The notes under the pieces are model-generated. The model saw only the letters and a list, made by a program, of their open reading frames with translations. It did not search any database and was not told the DNA's origin. Shown one piece after another: positions 1-8,559 of a stretch of 51,038 nt of DNA. The stretch covers positions 9,403-60,440 of the forward strand of contig LXQE01000174.1 in NCBI GenBank assembly GCA_003326195.1. Direction: 5' to 3'. Source of the stretch: Nostoc punctiforme NIES-2108. Lineage in GTDB: Bacteria > Cyanobacteriota > Cyanobacteriia > Cyanobacteriales > Nostocaceae. The translations under genes and the position numbers were made by a program. Numbering within the stretch: position 1 is the stretch's first letter; each line of letters opens with the position of its first letter.

Positions 1-1265
1 ATTGTCACCTGTGGCGAATCATATTCCCCAAACTGATTCTTTTGCAGTGGACTTTCGGCGCCATCTACCCGCGCCCGGACAATATAAGTTCCTGGCTTGA
101 CATTTTTGACTGGAATCGTGATTGCATCTGTGTCTTGAGTCGGTGGTGTAACCAAGAAAGAATAATCTACCGGACTATCACCTGATACCTCATTGAGTAG
201 CAAAACTACCCGCTGTGCCTTACCTACTTTGGGCTGGAATTTAACGGTAATTTCTGCTGCACGTAAATTGTCGCCGCTATTTTCCACTTGAGCGACAAAT
301 GCTGTAATTGTTGGATGTAAGACAAAAGCCGCAACGTTCGATTCAACTAGATGATTCGTTTGCCCTGCATTGCCCATTGTTAGATGTACAACTTGGACAC
401 CCTGTACCCTTGCGTATAAATCTGGTGGGACTAACAAGCTGATTTGCGTTTCTTTTACTTCTTGAGGTACTAGTAATGTCTCCGTATTGCCGAAACGAAC
501 TCGTGTGATTTCACCGCGTAACCGTTTACCACGAATTACTAGTGTTGTACCTGTAACAATCATAGGTTCAGTCTTGGCCGGAGCTATAACTTGCTCTATA
601 TTCGGTTGAGACAAGGGCATCATAGAAAAATTTTCAGACTTGTCATTGGCACTTTCAATCAATACCATTGACGCCAAATAGGTAGCTGAAGGTCGATAGT
701 GTGTTTGTAAAGCAGACCATAACTTAGAAGTTTCTTCCATGTTAAAAAACTCTGGAGTCAATTTGATCTGCCCAATTTGTTCAGCTAAATCAGATACAGA
801 CACACTTGCTACAGCTTGCGAAAAAGCACTTGAAGTATTGGTTGTAGATGCATTTATCAAAGTATTTTCAATAATATCAGATGTGATCGCTGGTGTTTTG
901 TGTAATAAATGCATTGCATAGCCGAGTAAAAGCTCTGCCTGAAAATCCTTGGCTCCGTAGGCTGTTAGTAAGTAGTGGAGGTCAAGAGCTAGTGGTGGAG
1001 TTGGAGAGCGCGGGTTTCCATTAATCCGTGAGTGCCTGTTGCGAAATTCTTGAGATACCCAATCGACATTCCGATTCTGCGTTACTTGATAGAGAAAGAG
1101 ATTGATTTGAGCGCGCTCGTCAGCTTCAACTGAAATTCGATCGGGCGGTAGGGCAGTTACAATCACATCACCAACACTAGCAGCGATCGGATCGCTGACT
1201 AAGCCATTTTCCAGCAAGACTTTTAGTACTGCTGTCACTGCGGCTATAGAGAGCACATTACTCAT
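1..1265 (-). CDS. DUF4255 / Pvc16-type contractile injection system protein (partial, 3' end off window)
   Basis: Reading the minus strand from ATG at 1265 gives an uninterrupted frame of 421 codons that leaves the window at base 1. The N-terminus (MSNVLSIAAVTAVLKVLLEN, then LPPDRISVEADERAQINLFL and a NRNVDW segment) has the layout of the DUF4255/Pvc16_N family. Known members are tail-terminator or cap components of extracellular contractile injection systems and related phage-tail-like particles. The C-terminal half (about residue 210 onward) contains Ig/IPT-like beta-rich stretches such as GTTLVIRGKRLRGEITRVRF. A GAGGA box lies 8 nt before the start. The rest of an injection cluster would lie to the left, outside the window, so its presence is inferred from this gene alone. 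Family call from memory of the pattern; fairly sure. Confidence 0.75.
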   Translation of the reverse strand, partial: MSNVLSIAAVTAVLKVLLENGLVSDPIAASVGDVIVTALPPDRISVEADERAQINLFLYQVTQNRNVDWVSQEFRNRHSRINGNPRSPTPPLALDLHYLLTAYGAKDFQAELLLGYAMHLLHKTPAITSDIIENTLINASTTNTSSAFSQAVASVSVSDLAEQIGQIKLTPEFFNMEETSKLWSALQTHYRPSATYLASMVLIESANDKSENFSMMPLSQPNIEQVIAPAKTEPMIVTGTTLVIRGKRLRGEITRVRFGNTETLLVPQEVKETQISLLVPPDLYARVQGVQVVHLTMGNAGQTNHLVESNVAAFVLHPTITAFVAQVENSGDNLRAAEITVKFQPKVGKAQRVVLLLNEVSGDSPVDYSFLVTPPTQDTDAITIPVKNVKPGTYIVRARVDGAESPLQKNQFGEYDSPQVT

Positions 1266-1611
1266 CCTCATTCCTCATGGCAATAGCACATATTAATCAT
1301 GTACGCCATAGCACATTGACAGAATATATTTTGCAAAACTTTAAATATTCTGTGACGCGGATTGTCGTCGAATTTGCGTTAACTTAACATTAGAAACAAA
1401 TTTCAACTGCCATAAGTCTTAATTTTAAACATTTCATCAAATTTCTAGTATTATTTTTATGTTAAGCTGAGTATAATTAGAGAATTGCTTAGTAGCATAT
1501 ATTACTAATAATTATTTAAGTTACTAAGCAACCACTTATATTTATTTGTAATACTAGTACTATCTCGGACTAAAGTTAACATTTTAAAGTAACTAGGATG
1601 GGTTCCCCCAG
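1266..1611. promoter_or_regulatory. AT-rich divergent intergenic region
   Basis: This 346-bp spacer separates the minus-strand DUF4255 gene from the plus-strand kinase gene and must hold both promoters. It is strongly AT-rich, especially 1380-1560, with no convincing gene on either strand. No operator palindrome was recognised. Confidence 0.5.
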
Positions 1612-3429
1612 ATGAAATCCCCACCTTCTTCAAATTCTTGGAATGGTCGCTTTGTAGGTGATAACCAGCGATACCGTTTAGACAGACGGTTAGGCGGGGG
1701 TGGCATGGGAGAAGTCTTCCTAGCAACAGATACCCGTGTTGGTCAGCAGGTAGCGTTGAAGTTGCTCAAAGATACGCTAGTGGCATCGCTCGAAATGAGA
1801 AAGCGTTTTGAGCGGGAGGTGGCAGTTTGTGCTGCTTTGCAAAGCGACCACATTGTTAAGATTAGTGATTGTGGTGTAACCCCGGAAGGTTTTCCATTTT
1901 ATGTAATGGAATATTTACGGGGGCAAACTCTCAGGCAATTACTACTGCGCGAAAAGCGGCTGTCTGTTGAGCGGACGGTGAAGATTATGGCGCAAGTTTG
2001 TAAAGGTCTACAGCTTGCCCATCAAGGAGTTACTCTCCAACGAGATGGTGGCAAAACCACTGAACATATTCAGGTAGTTCACCGCGACCTGAAGCCAGAT
2101 AATATATTTTTGATCCCGACAGATTTGGGAGAGTGGGTGAAGGTTTTGGATTTTGGTGTTGCCAAAATTCGTAGTGAATCTTCAGAAAATTCCAATATTA
2201 CAAATATAACTAGTACATTTATCGGTACATTTCGTTACGCACCTCCTGAACAAATCCAAAGCGATCAAAACCTGGATGCTAGAGGTGATATTTACAGCTT
2301 AGGGATTATCCTTTATGAAATGCTGAGTGCCGCCGACCCATTTGGAATCAGCATTAAGGGTAGTCATGTTAGTGAGGCTTCTTGGGTATTAGCTCATGCT
2401 TATGAGCCACCAAAACCACTGCGATCGCAACCAGGGTGCGAGAATTTACCCGTACAATTAGAAGCCGTGGTGATGAAATGCCTCCACAAAAACCCCGCCA
2501 ACCGATTTGCAACGGTAGAAGAACTAAATCAGGCTTTGCAAGCTGCTGCCAAATTTGCCACAGAATCTAGTTTACCCGGACAAATTACTGGGCGATCGCA
2601 ACCTTCTTCCAATCAAGGTTCAAATCACGAAACTATTCCCAGACAATCGAACGACGACACGATTCTGCGTCCTCCATCTTCATACAATCAAGGCTCAAAT
2701 CACGAAACTGTTCCCAGACAATCAAACGACGACACGATTCTGCGTCCTCCATCTCCATCCAATCAAGGCTCAAATCACGAAACTGTTCCGAGACAATCAA
2801 ACGACGATACTGTTATTCGCCCTCCATCTGGTTTCAACCAAGGTTCAAATCACGAAACCGTTCCCAGACCATTTAACCCGATCGATCAAAATCAACAGAG
2901 TCCTGTGAATAATCCCAACGCCAGCAAACCTGATGTGACGTTATATCAACCAAGACCAGGATCTAATCAAGGTGGGCAACAAGTACCACCAGATAAGACG
3001 TTGTTTCAACCACGACCAGGATCTAATCAAGGTGGACAACAAGTACCACCAGATAAGACATTGTTTCAACCGCGACCAGCAGCTAATCAAAATAGACTAC
3101 CAGTGTCACCAGATAAGACGTTGTTTCAGCCGCGACCAGGATCTAATCAAGGCGGGCAACAAGTGCCACCAGATGTGACGTTATATCAGCCACGACGTGC
3201 GTCTAATCAAAGCAGACCACAAGCACGAACGGATGACACTATTTACCAACCAAGGCTAAGTGAGCAGCTAACTACGAGAATTACTCCCAATTTCTTGCGA
3301 ATTGTAGGGGTGGTGTTGGCTATTGGGGTGACTTTAGCAGTAGTAACCTATATATATACTCAATTCCAATCTGGTAAACAGCCAAGCAATCAGCAAAATT
3401 TACCTAATAGCGATCGCATTCAGAACTAA
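1612..3429 (+). CDS. Ser/Thr protein kinase with phospho-motif repeat linker and C-terminal membrane anchor
   Basis: A Hanks-type kinase of 605 residues. The glycine loop is LGGGGMGEVF (27-36), with catalytic lysine K50 in VALKLLK. Later come HRDLKPDN (catalytic loop), DFGVAKI (Mg-binding DFG) and APPEQ (P+1 loop), so the kinase should be active. After about residue 330 the protein becomes a low-complexity linker with two tandem repeat families: 25-residue units carrying HET(V/I)PRQ and DDT(I/V), then 20-residue units carrying PD(K/V)TL(F/Y)QPR. A single hydrophobic helix at about 561-585 and a 20-residue polar tail follow. The kinase domain therefore faces the cytosol and the protein is tail-anchored. 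It is divergent from the DUF4255 gene. Regulation of an injection system is possible but inferred from proximity only. Confidence 0.93.
   Translation: MKSPPSSNSWNGRFVGDNQRYRLDRRLGGGGMGEVFLATDTRVGQQVALKLLKDTLVASLEMRKRFEREVAVCAALQSDHIVKISDCGVTPEGFPFYVMEYLRGQTLRQLLLREKRLSVERTVKIMAQVCKGLQLAHQGVTLQRDGGKTTEHIQVVHRDLKPDNIFLIPTDLGEWVKVLDFGVAKIRSESSENSNITNITSTFIGTFRYAPPEQIQSDQNLDARGDIYSLGIILYEMLSAADPFGISIKGSHVSEASWVLAHAYEPPKPLRSQPGCENLPVQLEAVVMKCLHKNPANRFATVEELNQALQAAAKFATESSLPGQITGRSQPSSNQGSNHETIPRQSNDDTILRPPSSYNQGSNHETVPRQSNDDTILRPPSPSNQGSNHETVPRQSNDDTVIRPPSGFNQGSNHETVPRPFNPIDQNQQSPVNNPNASKPDVTLYQPRPGSNQGGQQVPPDKTLFQPRPGSNQGGQQVPPDKTLFQPRPAANQNRLPVSPDKTLFQPRPGSNQGGQQVPPDVTLYQPRRASNQSRPQARTDDTIYQPRLSEQLTTRITPNFLRIVGVVLAIGVTLAVVTYIYTQFQSGKQPSNQQNLPNSDRIQN
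2611..2880 (+). repeat. 75-bp in-frame coding repeat, about 3.6 copies
   Basis: Units start at 2611, 2686, 2761 and 2836, an exact 75-bp (25-codon) period, inside the kinase linker. Each encodes NQGSNHET(I/V)PRQSNDDT..RPPS, with the last copy truncated. Differences are few and mostly single bases, which indicates recent expansion. Confidence 0.9.
2929..3260 (+). repeat. 60-bp in-frame coding repeat, about 5.5 copies
   Basis: Units start at 2929, 2989, 3049, 3109, 3169 and 3229, an exact 60-bp (20-codon) period. Each encodes PD(K/V)TL(F/Y)QPR plus a Gly/Gln/Asn-rich spacer in the same kinase. The last unit begins TDDTIYQPR. Confidence 0.9.
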
Positions 3430-3540
3430 TCACCTAAAGGGACTTTTCCGATTTTTGCACAGATGCGGTAATCATAATTTTATAGCGGTTCTCAATCAAT
3501 ACGGTTCGGTTAAGGTTCTTTGATGAAAATTCTAGACACC

Positions 3541-3566
3541 AAAGACGCGATAAATCGCGTCTTTTG
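3541..3566. terminator. Bidirectional hairpin between convergent genes
   Basis: An 11-bp perfect inverted repeat (AAAGACGCGAT / ATCGCGTCTTT, 2-nt centre) lies between the kinase gene and the convergent ATP-grasp gene. It ends in a short T run on plus and has an A run before it, so it could terminate both. A close relative lies at 12889-12908, so it is also a dispersed palindrome. Confidence 0.6.
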
Positions 3567-3585
3567 CCTTAACCGAAGTGTGCCC

Positions 3586-5184
3586 CTATAATTCATCCCA
3601 AACCACGGGAAAGGAATAATCTGAAAACGCCGAGAAATCACGGTTGTCGCTACGGGTTTCTTCATCCAGAACTTTGACAACTCTGTTATAAATGTCTTGT
3701 GCTTGTTGTGGAGAATCACCGATGCTGGTTAATCCCACCTTGCCAAACTGCGAAAGGCAACCCATAAGATGAAACACTGTGCCCGTTTCTGTGCCACTGT
3801 CAAAGTGCAGTCTGTGGTAAGCGATGATATCCATTAAATCATTGGGTAATAATCCCTGATAGCGCTCTTTTTGGAGATTATCAGTGGCAACGTAGTATTT
3901 TGGACGACCTTGTTGACTATAAAATAAACCCGTGGAAAGGTCATAGCGACCGTTTGTTAATAATTTCAGCGTCATGAATGGATGAGTTGTACCACCTTTA
4001 CGTAGGTTAATTTCGATCGCCTGAATATCCCACTCTCCGTTACCCTTGTCAACAGCGATAAAATCTACCCCAAACCGCTCTAAAGTACCTTTGTCTGCTA
4101 GTTTTCTGCCAACTTGAAGTCCCAATTGCTGTAATTGCAATCGATATCTTTCATCAGCAGGAAAGCTACAACCAAGATAAATCTGACCGTCTGGTCCTCC
4201 GAGAATTTGGTCGTGAGTTGAAAGGATTTCCACTTCGCCTTGGGGTGTGATCCGTCCTTGGACGCTGGGCGATCGCTTAATTTCCCCTTCCACAAATGCT
4301 TCCGTAATTGCCCCTAATTCCGGGATTCTTCCCGAAAAATTATCCCACGTCTCTTGTTTTGCTTGAAAGCGCATCGTTGCCAAGCGATCGCTAATTGCAG
4401 CTACCCTTTCGGCATGAGTACCAATGTTTGGTGCTAAATTCTCAATCGGTCTGAGATCCAACAATGCATTCCCCTCACCAGAAATGCCCTCGTTGAGTTT
4501 TACTACTACCCGTTTTAATGTTGGTTGGCGTTCCCACAAATCAACGGTAGCTTCTGCCAAATCTGTGGGGTTCCAAATTTTTTCGCTGCCATCTGGATGC
4601 GGTACTCCGCTTTCCTTGAAAATTTGCCGACTGCCACTTTTTGTTCCCCAAATCTGTAAATCTGGTGCAGCAGCATACAGTGGTACACCTAATTGTAAAG
4701 ACAATTCGCCTTCCCAGTGCGAAGAGTTATAGCAGATCATAAATGATTTGTCTAGCCTCAAAGATTGCTGAATCCGCTCTAGCAACCGGGGGCGTTCTAA
4801 AATCTTTTGGCTCAGAGGCTTAAGGGAGGAATCGTAAGTAGAAAGTAACAGCAAGCGATTGCGAGCATGAGAAAAAGGAATACCCGGCAAGAGCTGCAAA
4901 TAATAATCAATGATACTTGGATGCAGCGGTACTGATGTTACATAAATCAGCCGAGTTTGGGGATTCCGCAACCGAATTAAGGAAAATAGTAATCTTTCTT
5001 CATAATGTTCGCAGCCTTCAATCTTTTGGAGTTCGCGCTGGTCGAGACTCAAGGAGGGAATAATTAAAATATCCGCTTCGCTATTGTCAAATAGTTCGCT
5101 CGTTTTCCAGCGATCGCGCAGGGTTAATTGTAAGTGGCGAAACTTTTCAACCTGTTCTAACTCGGAAATATTTAATGTTGCCAT
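3586..5184 (-). CDS. PGM1-like ATP-grasp peptide ligase
   Basis: 532 residues. It resembles the cyanobacterial peptide ligase PGM1-related proteins, the ATP-grasp family named after the ligase of pheganomycin biosynthesis, which joins a carboxylate to an amine or peptide using ATP. Visible support: a lysine/glycine segment RVVVKLNEGISGEGNALLDL near residue 225 (ATP-grasp nucleotide loop), DFIAVD, and an EINLRKGGTTHPF motif near residue 390 matching the Mg-binding E-x-N-x-R of ATP-grasp folds. The PGM1-type C-terminus follows (HRLHFDSGTETGTVFHLMG). Length is normal for the cyanobacterial family. No biosynthetic neighbours are seen, so substrate and product are unknown. ATG start, at an appropriate N-terminus. 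Confidence 0.82.
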   Translation of the reverse strand: MATLNISELEQVEKFRHLQLTLRDRWKTSELFDNSEADILIIPSLSLDQRELQKIEGCEHYEERLLFSLIRLRNPQTRLIYVTSVPLHPSIIDYYLQLLPGIPFSHARNRLLLLSTYDSSLKPLSQKILERPRLLERIQQSLRLDKSFMICYNSSHWEGELSLQLGVPLYAAAPDLQIWGTKSGSRQIFKESGVPHPDGSEKIWNPTDLAEATVDLWERQPTLKRVVVKLNEGISGEGNALLDLRPIENLAPNIGTHAERVAAISDRLATMRFQAKQETWDNFSGRIPELGAITEAFVEGEIKRSPSVQGRITPQGEVEILSTHDQILGGPDGQIYLGCSFPADERYRLQLQQLGLQVGRKLADKGTLERFGVDFIAVDKGNGEWDIQAIEINLRKGGTTHPFMTLKLLTNGRYDLSTGLFYSQQGRPKYYVATDNLQKERYQGLLPNDLMDIIAYHRLHFDSGTETGTVFHLMGCLSQFGKVGLTSIGDSPQQAQDIYNRVVKVLDEETRSDNRDFSAFSDYSFPVVWDEL

Positions 5185-5736
5185 AGCCCCTGCCCTCTAA
5201 TGATCTCAATGTAGCGCACCAAGCACCCTTTTGGACGATGTATAGTCACCGTGTCAAGATTCAGGTAGTTTTGTAAAAATTTTCTGGAAGTCAGCAAGGA
5301 TCAATCAAACTATAGCAACCTGCAAATCGCCGACTTCTTTAATTCTCTTCCCTCTTAAGGTTGACCTAATTGCTGCTTACTTTACCTCTAGGGGGCGATA
5401 AAGTACAGCAATATAATAGTTAACTTGAAAGCAGATGAAAAAGATAAATTCTTCATCACATTAGAGTTGTGTACTTATTTTCATGGTCAGGCGTAAGGAT
5501 AAATAATGTAAGTTGCGTAGAGTTGCTGGAATAAGTAAGTTTGGCAAACATCGAGGATATAAATGCCTAAAATTGCAAATGGCTAGTGAGAGTCAAAGCA
5601 AAAAATAAACCTTGGGTTGAATTTTCGATCCAAGGTTTAGTTATGAAATAGGGAATAGGAGAAAGATGGAGTATAACTAGTGCCCAATTCCCCTTTTCCA
5701 ATACCCATTCAATATTCAATTACCAAGGTAAAACAG
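5185..5736. other. Intergenic spacer with one hairpin
   Basis: A 550-bp spacer between divergent genes with no convincing ORF. A 9-bp perfect stem (AAACCTTGG at 5607-5615, CCAAGGTTT at 5630-5638, 14-nt loop) is the only clear structure. It could end a short transcript or lie in the leader of the next gene. Nothing else recognised. Confidence 0.4.
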
Positions 5737-6609
5737 ATGGCTAAATCAAAAGAGAAAAAAGAGCAAAAATTACAACCGCCACAGCAACAAGAAACACCAG
5801 GTGTTGAATCAGAAATGACACCAAAACCCAAAGCAGATGATGCTCAGTATCGGGGTAGTGGTAAGTTACAAGATAAAGTAGCATTAATTACGGGTGCAGA
5901 TAGTGGGATTGGTCGTGCTGTTGCGATCGCATTTGCAAAAGAAGGTGCAGATGTGGCAATCCTTTACCTTAATGAACACGATGATGCCAAAGAAACAAAA
6001 CATTTGGTAGAAAAACAAGGGCGTCGTGCAGTAACTATTGCAGGTGATATTGGCAATGAAAGTTTTTGTCAGCAAGCCATACAACAAACAGTTGGTGAGT
6101 TTGGCAAACTCGATATTCTGATCAACAACGCCGCCGAACAACATCCGAAAGAAAGTATTGAAGAAATCACCGAAGAACAACTAGAGCGAACTTTCCGCAC
6201 TAATATCTTCTCGATGTTTTTCATGACTAAGGCTGCACTCAAGCATCTACAAGCGGGCAGTTCTATCATCAATACCACATCAGTAACAGCTTATAAAGGT
6301 AATGCACAACTACTAGATTACTCCTCTACAAAAGGTGCGATCGTTGCTTTTACTCGTTCATTATCAAAAAATTTGGTATCAAAAGGAATTCGGGTTAATG
6401 CTGTCGCGCCAGGCCCAATTTGGACACCTTTAATTCCCTCAACTTTTCCCGAAGAGAAAGTTGAAACTTTTGGTAAACAAGTACCAATGGAACGAGCCGG
6501 ACAACCAGAAGAAGTTGCTCCTAGCTACGTATATTTAGCTTCTGATGATAGTTCTTATGTCTCTGGACAAGTGTTACATGTCAATGGTGGAGATGTTGTA
6601 AACGGGTAA
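5737..6609 (+). CDS. SDR-family oxidoreductase (general-stress type)
   Basis: A short-chain dehydrogenase/reductase, 290 residues from ATG 5737. A GTG at 5680 would add 19 residues that look non-coding, and AAGG lies upstream of 5737. An N-terminal 45-residue Lys/Gln/Pro-rich tail precedes the Rossmann core, as in the YghA/YdaD stress-protein subfamily. NAD(P) loop: TGADSGIGRAVA. Others: DILINNAAEQ, active-site serine in NTTSVTAYKG, and the YSSTKGA catalytic Y-x-x-x-K. C-terminus VSGQVLHVNGGDVVNG is typical. The substrate cannot be told from sequence. Standalone gene. Confidence 0.92.
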   Translation: MAKSKEKKEQKLQPPQQQETPGVESEMTPKPKADDAQYRGSGKLQDKVALITGADSGIGRAVAIAFAKEGADVAILYLNEHDDAKETKHLVEKQGRRAVTIAGDIGNESFCQQAIQQTVGEFGKLDILINNAAEQHPKESIEEITEEQLERTFRTNIFSMFFMTKAALKHLQAGSSIINTTSVTAYKGNAQLLDYSSTKGAIVAFTRSLSKNLVSKGIRVNAVAPGPIWTPLIPSTFPEEKVETFGKQVPMERAGQPEEVAPSYVYLASDDSSYVSGQVLHVNGGDVVNG

Positions 6610-6619
6610 TTAAAATAGT

Positions 6620-6722
6620 TAGGAGTTATGAGTGAGGAGTTAGGAATTAAGAGTTATAAACGATATATTTTAAACTTACAAATTTTAATTTTTAACTCCT
6701 AATTCTAAACTTATAACTCTAC
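6620..6722. repeat. Imperfect inverted AT-rich repeat
   Basis: Variants of AGGAGTTAGGAATTA on the left and TAACTCCTAATTCTAA on the right face each other over an AT-rich centre. It follows the SDR gene and is the kind of dispersed spacer repeat common in Nostoc. It may form a loose hairpin after the SDR stop. Confidence 0.45.
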
Positions 6723-6812
6723 CCTGATGGTCATCCATTGGAGGGATGATTTCATGTCAAAATATTGATAATCTGGCTAACAGCGTACATTTAAAGAATA
6801 ATAACAAGGTTT

Positions 6813-7070
6813 ATGGCATCTCTTACACCACTGCATGGCACAGAATTAGTAGATTGTGCTAGAGCAAATGCCAAGCAAGGGATTGAAACCGCTGCTTATC
6901 AATGTGGCTATGGTCAAGACCTCAATAAATTTGCCCAAGAACTCAGACAAGCTTGTGAAGAAATGAATTTACAAGTAAAGGAACTCAGCGGCTTGATTAC
7001 TGAGCAGGACTTGATACTGCAATTAGGTACTGGCGAAATTGTTGCTCCAGATACGGAATCAGAATTATAA
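6813..7070 (+). CDS. Small conserved cyanobacterial protein, unknown function
   Basis: 85 residues, soluble, acidic and mostly helical by composition, with two cysteines in the first 30 residues (VDCARAN, YQCGYG) and one in RQACEEMN. It looks like a conserved hypothetical family of cyanobacteria, but I cannot assign a domain. Start: ATG at 6813 preceded by AACAAGG. It is flanked by repeat-rich spacers and no operon partner is evident. Confidence 0.7.
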   Translation: MASLTPLHGTELVDCARANAKQGIETAAYQCGYGQDLNKFAQELRQACEEMNLQVKELSGLITEQDLILQLGTGEIVAPDTESEL

Positions 7071-7082
7071 AAGTTAAGTTAG

Positions 7083-7155
7083 TCATTTGTCTTTTGTCAT
7101 TTGTCGTTTGTAGTGTGTTATTCACTAATGACCAATGACTAATGACCAATGACTC
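7083..7155. repeat. Short tandem heptamer-type repeats (STRR-like)
   Basis: Repeats of CATTTGTC/TTTGTC on the left and AATGACC/AATGACT on the right, able to pair with each other, lie between the convergent small gene and mgtE. The same heptamers occur at 27890-27925 and 50701-50748. This is the short tandemly repeated sequence type known in Nostoc/Anabaena. Confidence 0.7.
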
Positions 7156-7158
7156 TTT

Positions 7159-8559
7159 TTATAACTTTAAAATTACCCGCGCTAAATTGAAATAAATTAA
7201 AACACCTACAACATCAACTGCTGTGGTGATGAATGGTGCAGACATTAATGCCGGATCTAAACGAAGATAGCGAAATAGAAATGGCAATGCTGAACCGGAG
7301 ATTGAAGCCAAAATAGAGATAGCTACCAAACTAGTGCCTACAGCGATCGCTACTTCTAATCGTCCTTGCAGAAAATAAGCCCAAACAGTAGCGATCGTAC
7401 CTAACATTCCTCCCAATAGTGCCCCAGCGATCGCTTCCCGGCCGATTACCTGCAATGCACCAAGCGATCGGATTTCATCGGTATTCATCCCGCGAATCAC
7501 CACTGTGGAAGATTGAGCGCCTACATTACCCCCAGTACCAGTCAACAAGGGGATAAAGGCTGTTAGTGCCACCACTTTTGCTAAAAGATCCTCTTGCGAC
7601 TTAATAATCGTGCCTGTGACGGTATTGGTTACAAGTAAGACCAATAACCAGACAACCCGCTTCCGAGCGATTTCCAGCAAATTCATTTGAAAATAATTGT
7701 CGCCCCCCGACTGCACACCACCACCCAAGGCATAGATATCCTCGGTGGTTTCTTGTTGCAGAATATCAATCACATCATCCACCGTAACAATACCTACTAG
7801 AAGCTGTTCTCGATCTACCACAGGCACAGCCAAAAAATCATATCTTTGGATTAATCTTGCAACTTCTTCCTGGTCTGTATCAGTGTAGACAAACACCACA
7901 TCACGGGTCATAATTTCGCCAATAATTTGCTCAGGCTGAGACGTTACTAATTCCCGCAACGATACAATCCCCGTTAAGCGCCTTGCCGCATCCATGACAT
8001 AAAGATAATAAATCATCTCACTGGCATTAGCTAAGTTGCGAATTCGCTCTAGAGCTTGAGATACTGTAAAGTTTTCTTTCAGCGAGATTAACTCTAGCGT
8101 CATAATTCGTCCAGCTGTATCAGCTTCATAACCCAATAGTTGCGCTGTAGCTTGACGTTCTGCTGGACTCAGTTGTTCTAGCAGGTGATTGACGACTTTT
8201 GCCGGTAATTCATCAAATAACCTAGCTCGGTCATCCGGCGACATTTGATCGACAATATCGCGGACTTCCTGGCTTTTAAGTTCTTCAATTAACCGTTCTT
8301 GAACACTGTAGTCGAGATATTCATAAACTTCTATAGCTTCATCCTTAGAAAGCAAGCGAAAAGCCAAAGCGTGCATCGCTTCTGGTAAACCCTCAATCGC
8401 CTCGGCGATATCCGCAGGCTGCACGGGTACGAGAATAGCTTTTGCTCCCTGCAAGTCTCCTGCTTCTAGGAGCATTTGCAGCTGAGTCCGCACTAAATCT
8501 CGCAATTCCCTGCGTGAGAGATTCTGGATGGTAGAGTTTAAATTGTTTGTCTCAGTCAA
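7159..8559 (-). CDS. mgtE: Magnesium transporter MgtE
   Basis: 466 residues, the usual MgtE length. Cytosolic N-domain (about 30-130, helical superhelix with LPEAMHALAFRLLSKDEA and MSPDDRARLFDELPAKV). Two CBS domains (about 135-260) follow, including MTRDVVFVYTDTDQEEVA and VGIVTVDDVIDIL. A five-helix membrane part then starts near 285 (LLVLLVTNTVTG), with the family hallmark FIPLLTGTGGNVGAQSSTVVIRG. MgtE is a Mg2+-gated Mg2+ channel/transporter of the plasma membrane; the N and CBS domains sense cytosolic Mg2+. The spacer downstream carries heptamer repeats; upstream is AT-rich. Confidence 0.96.
   Translation of the reverse strand: MTETNNLNSTIQNLSRRELRDLVRTQLQMLLEAGDLQGAKAILVPVQPADIAEAIEGLPEAMHALAFRLLSKDEAIEVYEYLDYSVQERLIEELKSQEVRDIVDQMSPDDRARLFDELPAKVVNHLLEQLSPAERQATAQLLGYEADTAGRIMTLELISLKENFTVSQALERIRNLANASEMIYYLYVMDAARRLTGIVSLRELVTSQPEQIIGEIMTRDVVFVYTDTDQEEVARLIQRYDFLAVPVVDREQLLVGIVTVDDVIDILQQETTEDIYALGGGVQSGGDNYFQMNLLEIARKRVVWLLVLLVTNTVTGTIIKSQEDLLAKVVALTAFIPLLTGTGGNVGAQSSTVVIRGMNTDEIRSLGALQVIGREAIAGALLGGMLGTIATVWAYFLQGRLEVAIAVGTSLVAISILASISGSALPFLFRYLRLDPALMSAPFITTAVDVVGVLIYFNLARVILKL

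Noticed and set aside
1505..1726. Minus-strand 73-residue frame over the kinase start
   Set aside because: Antisense to the confident kinase N-terminus and without protein-like features.
3541..3566. Regulatory operator
   Set aside because: The same palindrome family occurs after other genes (12889), so a dispersed repeat or terminator is the better reading.
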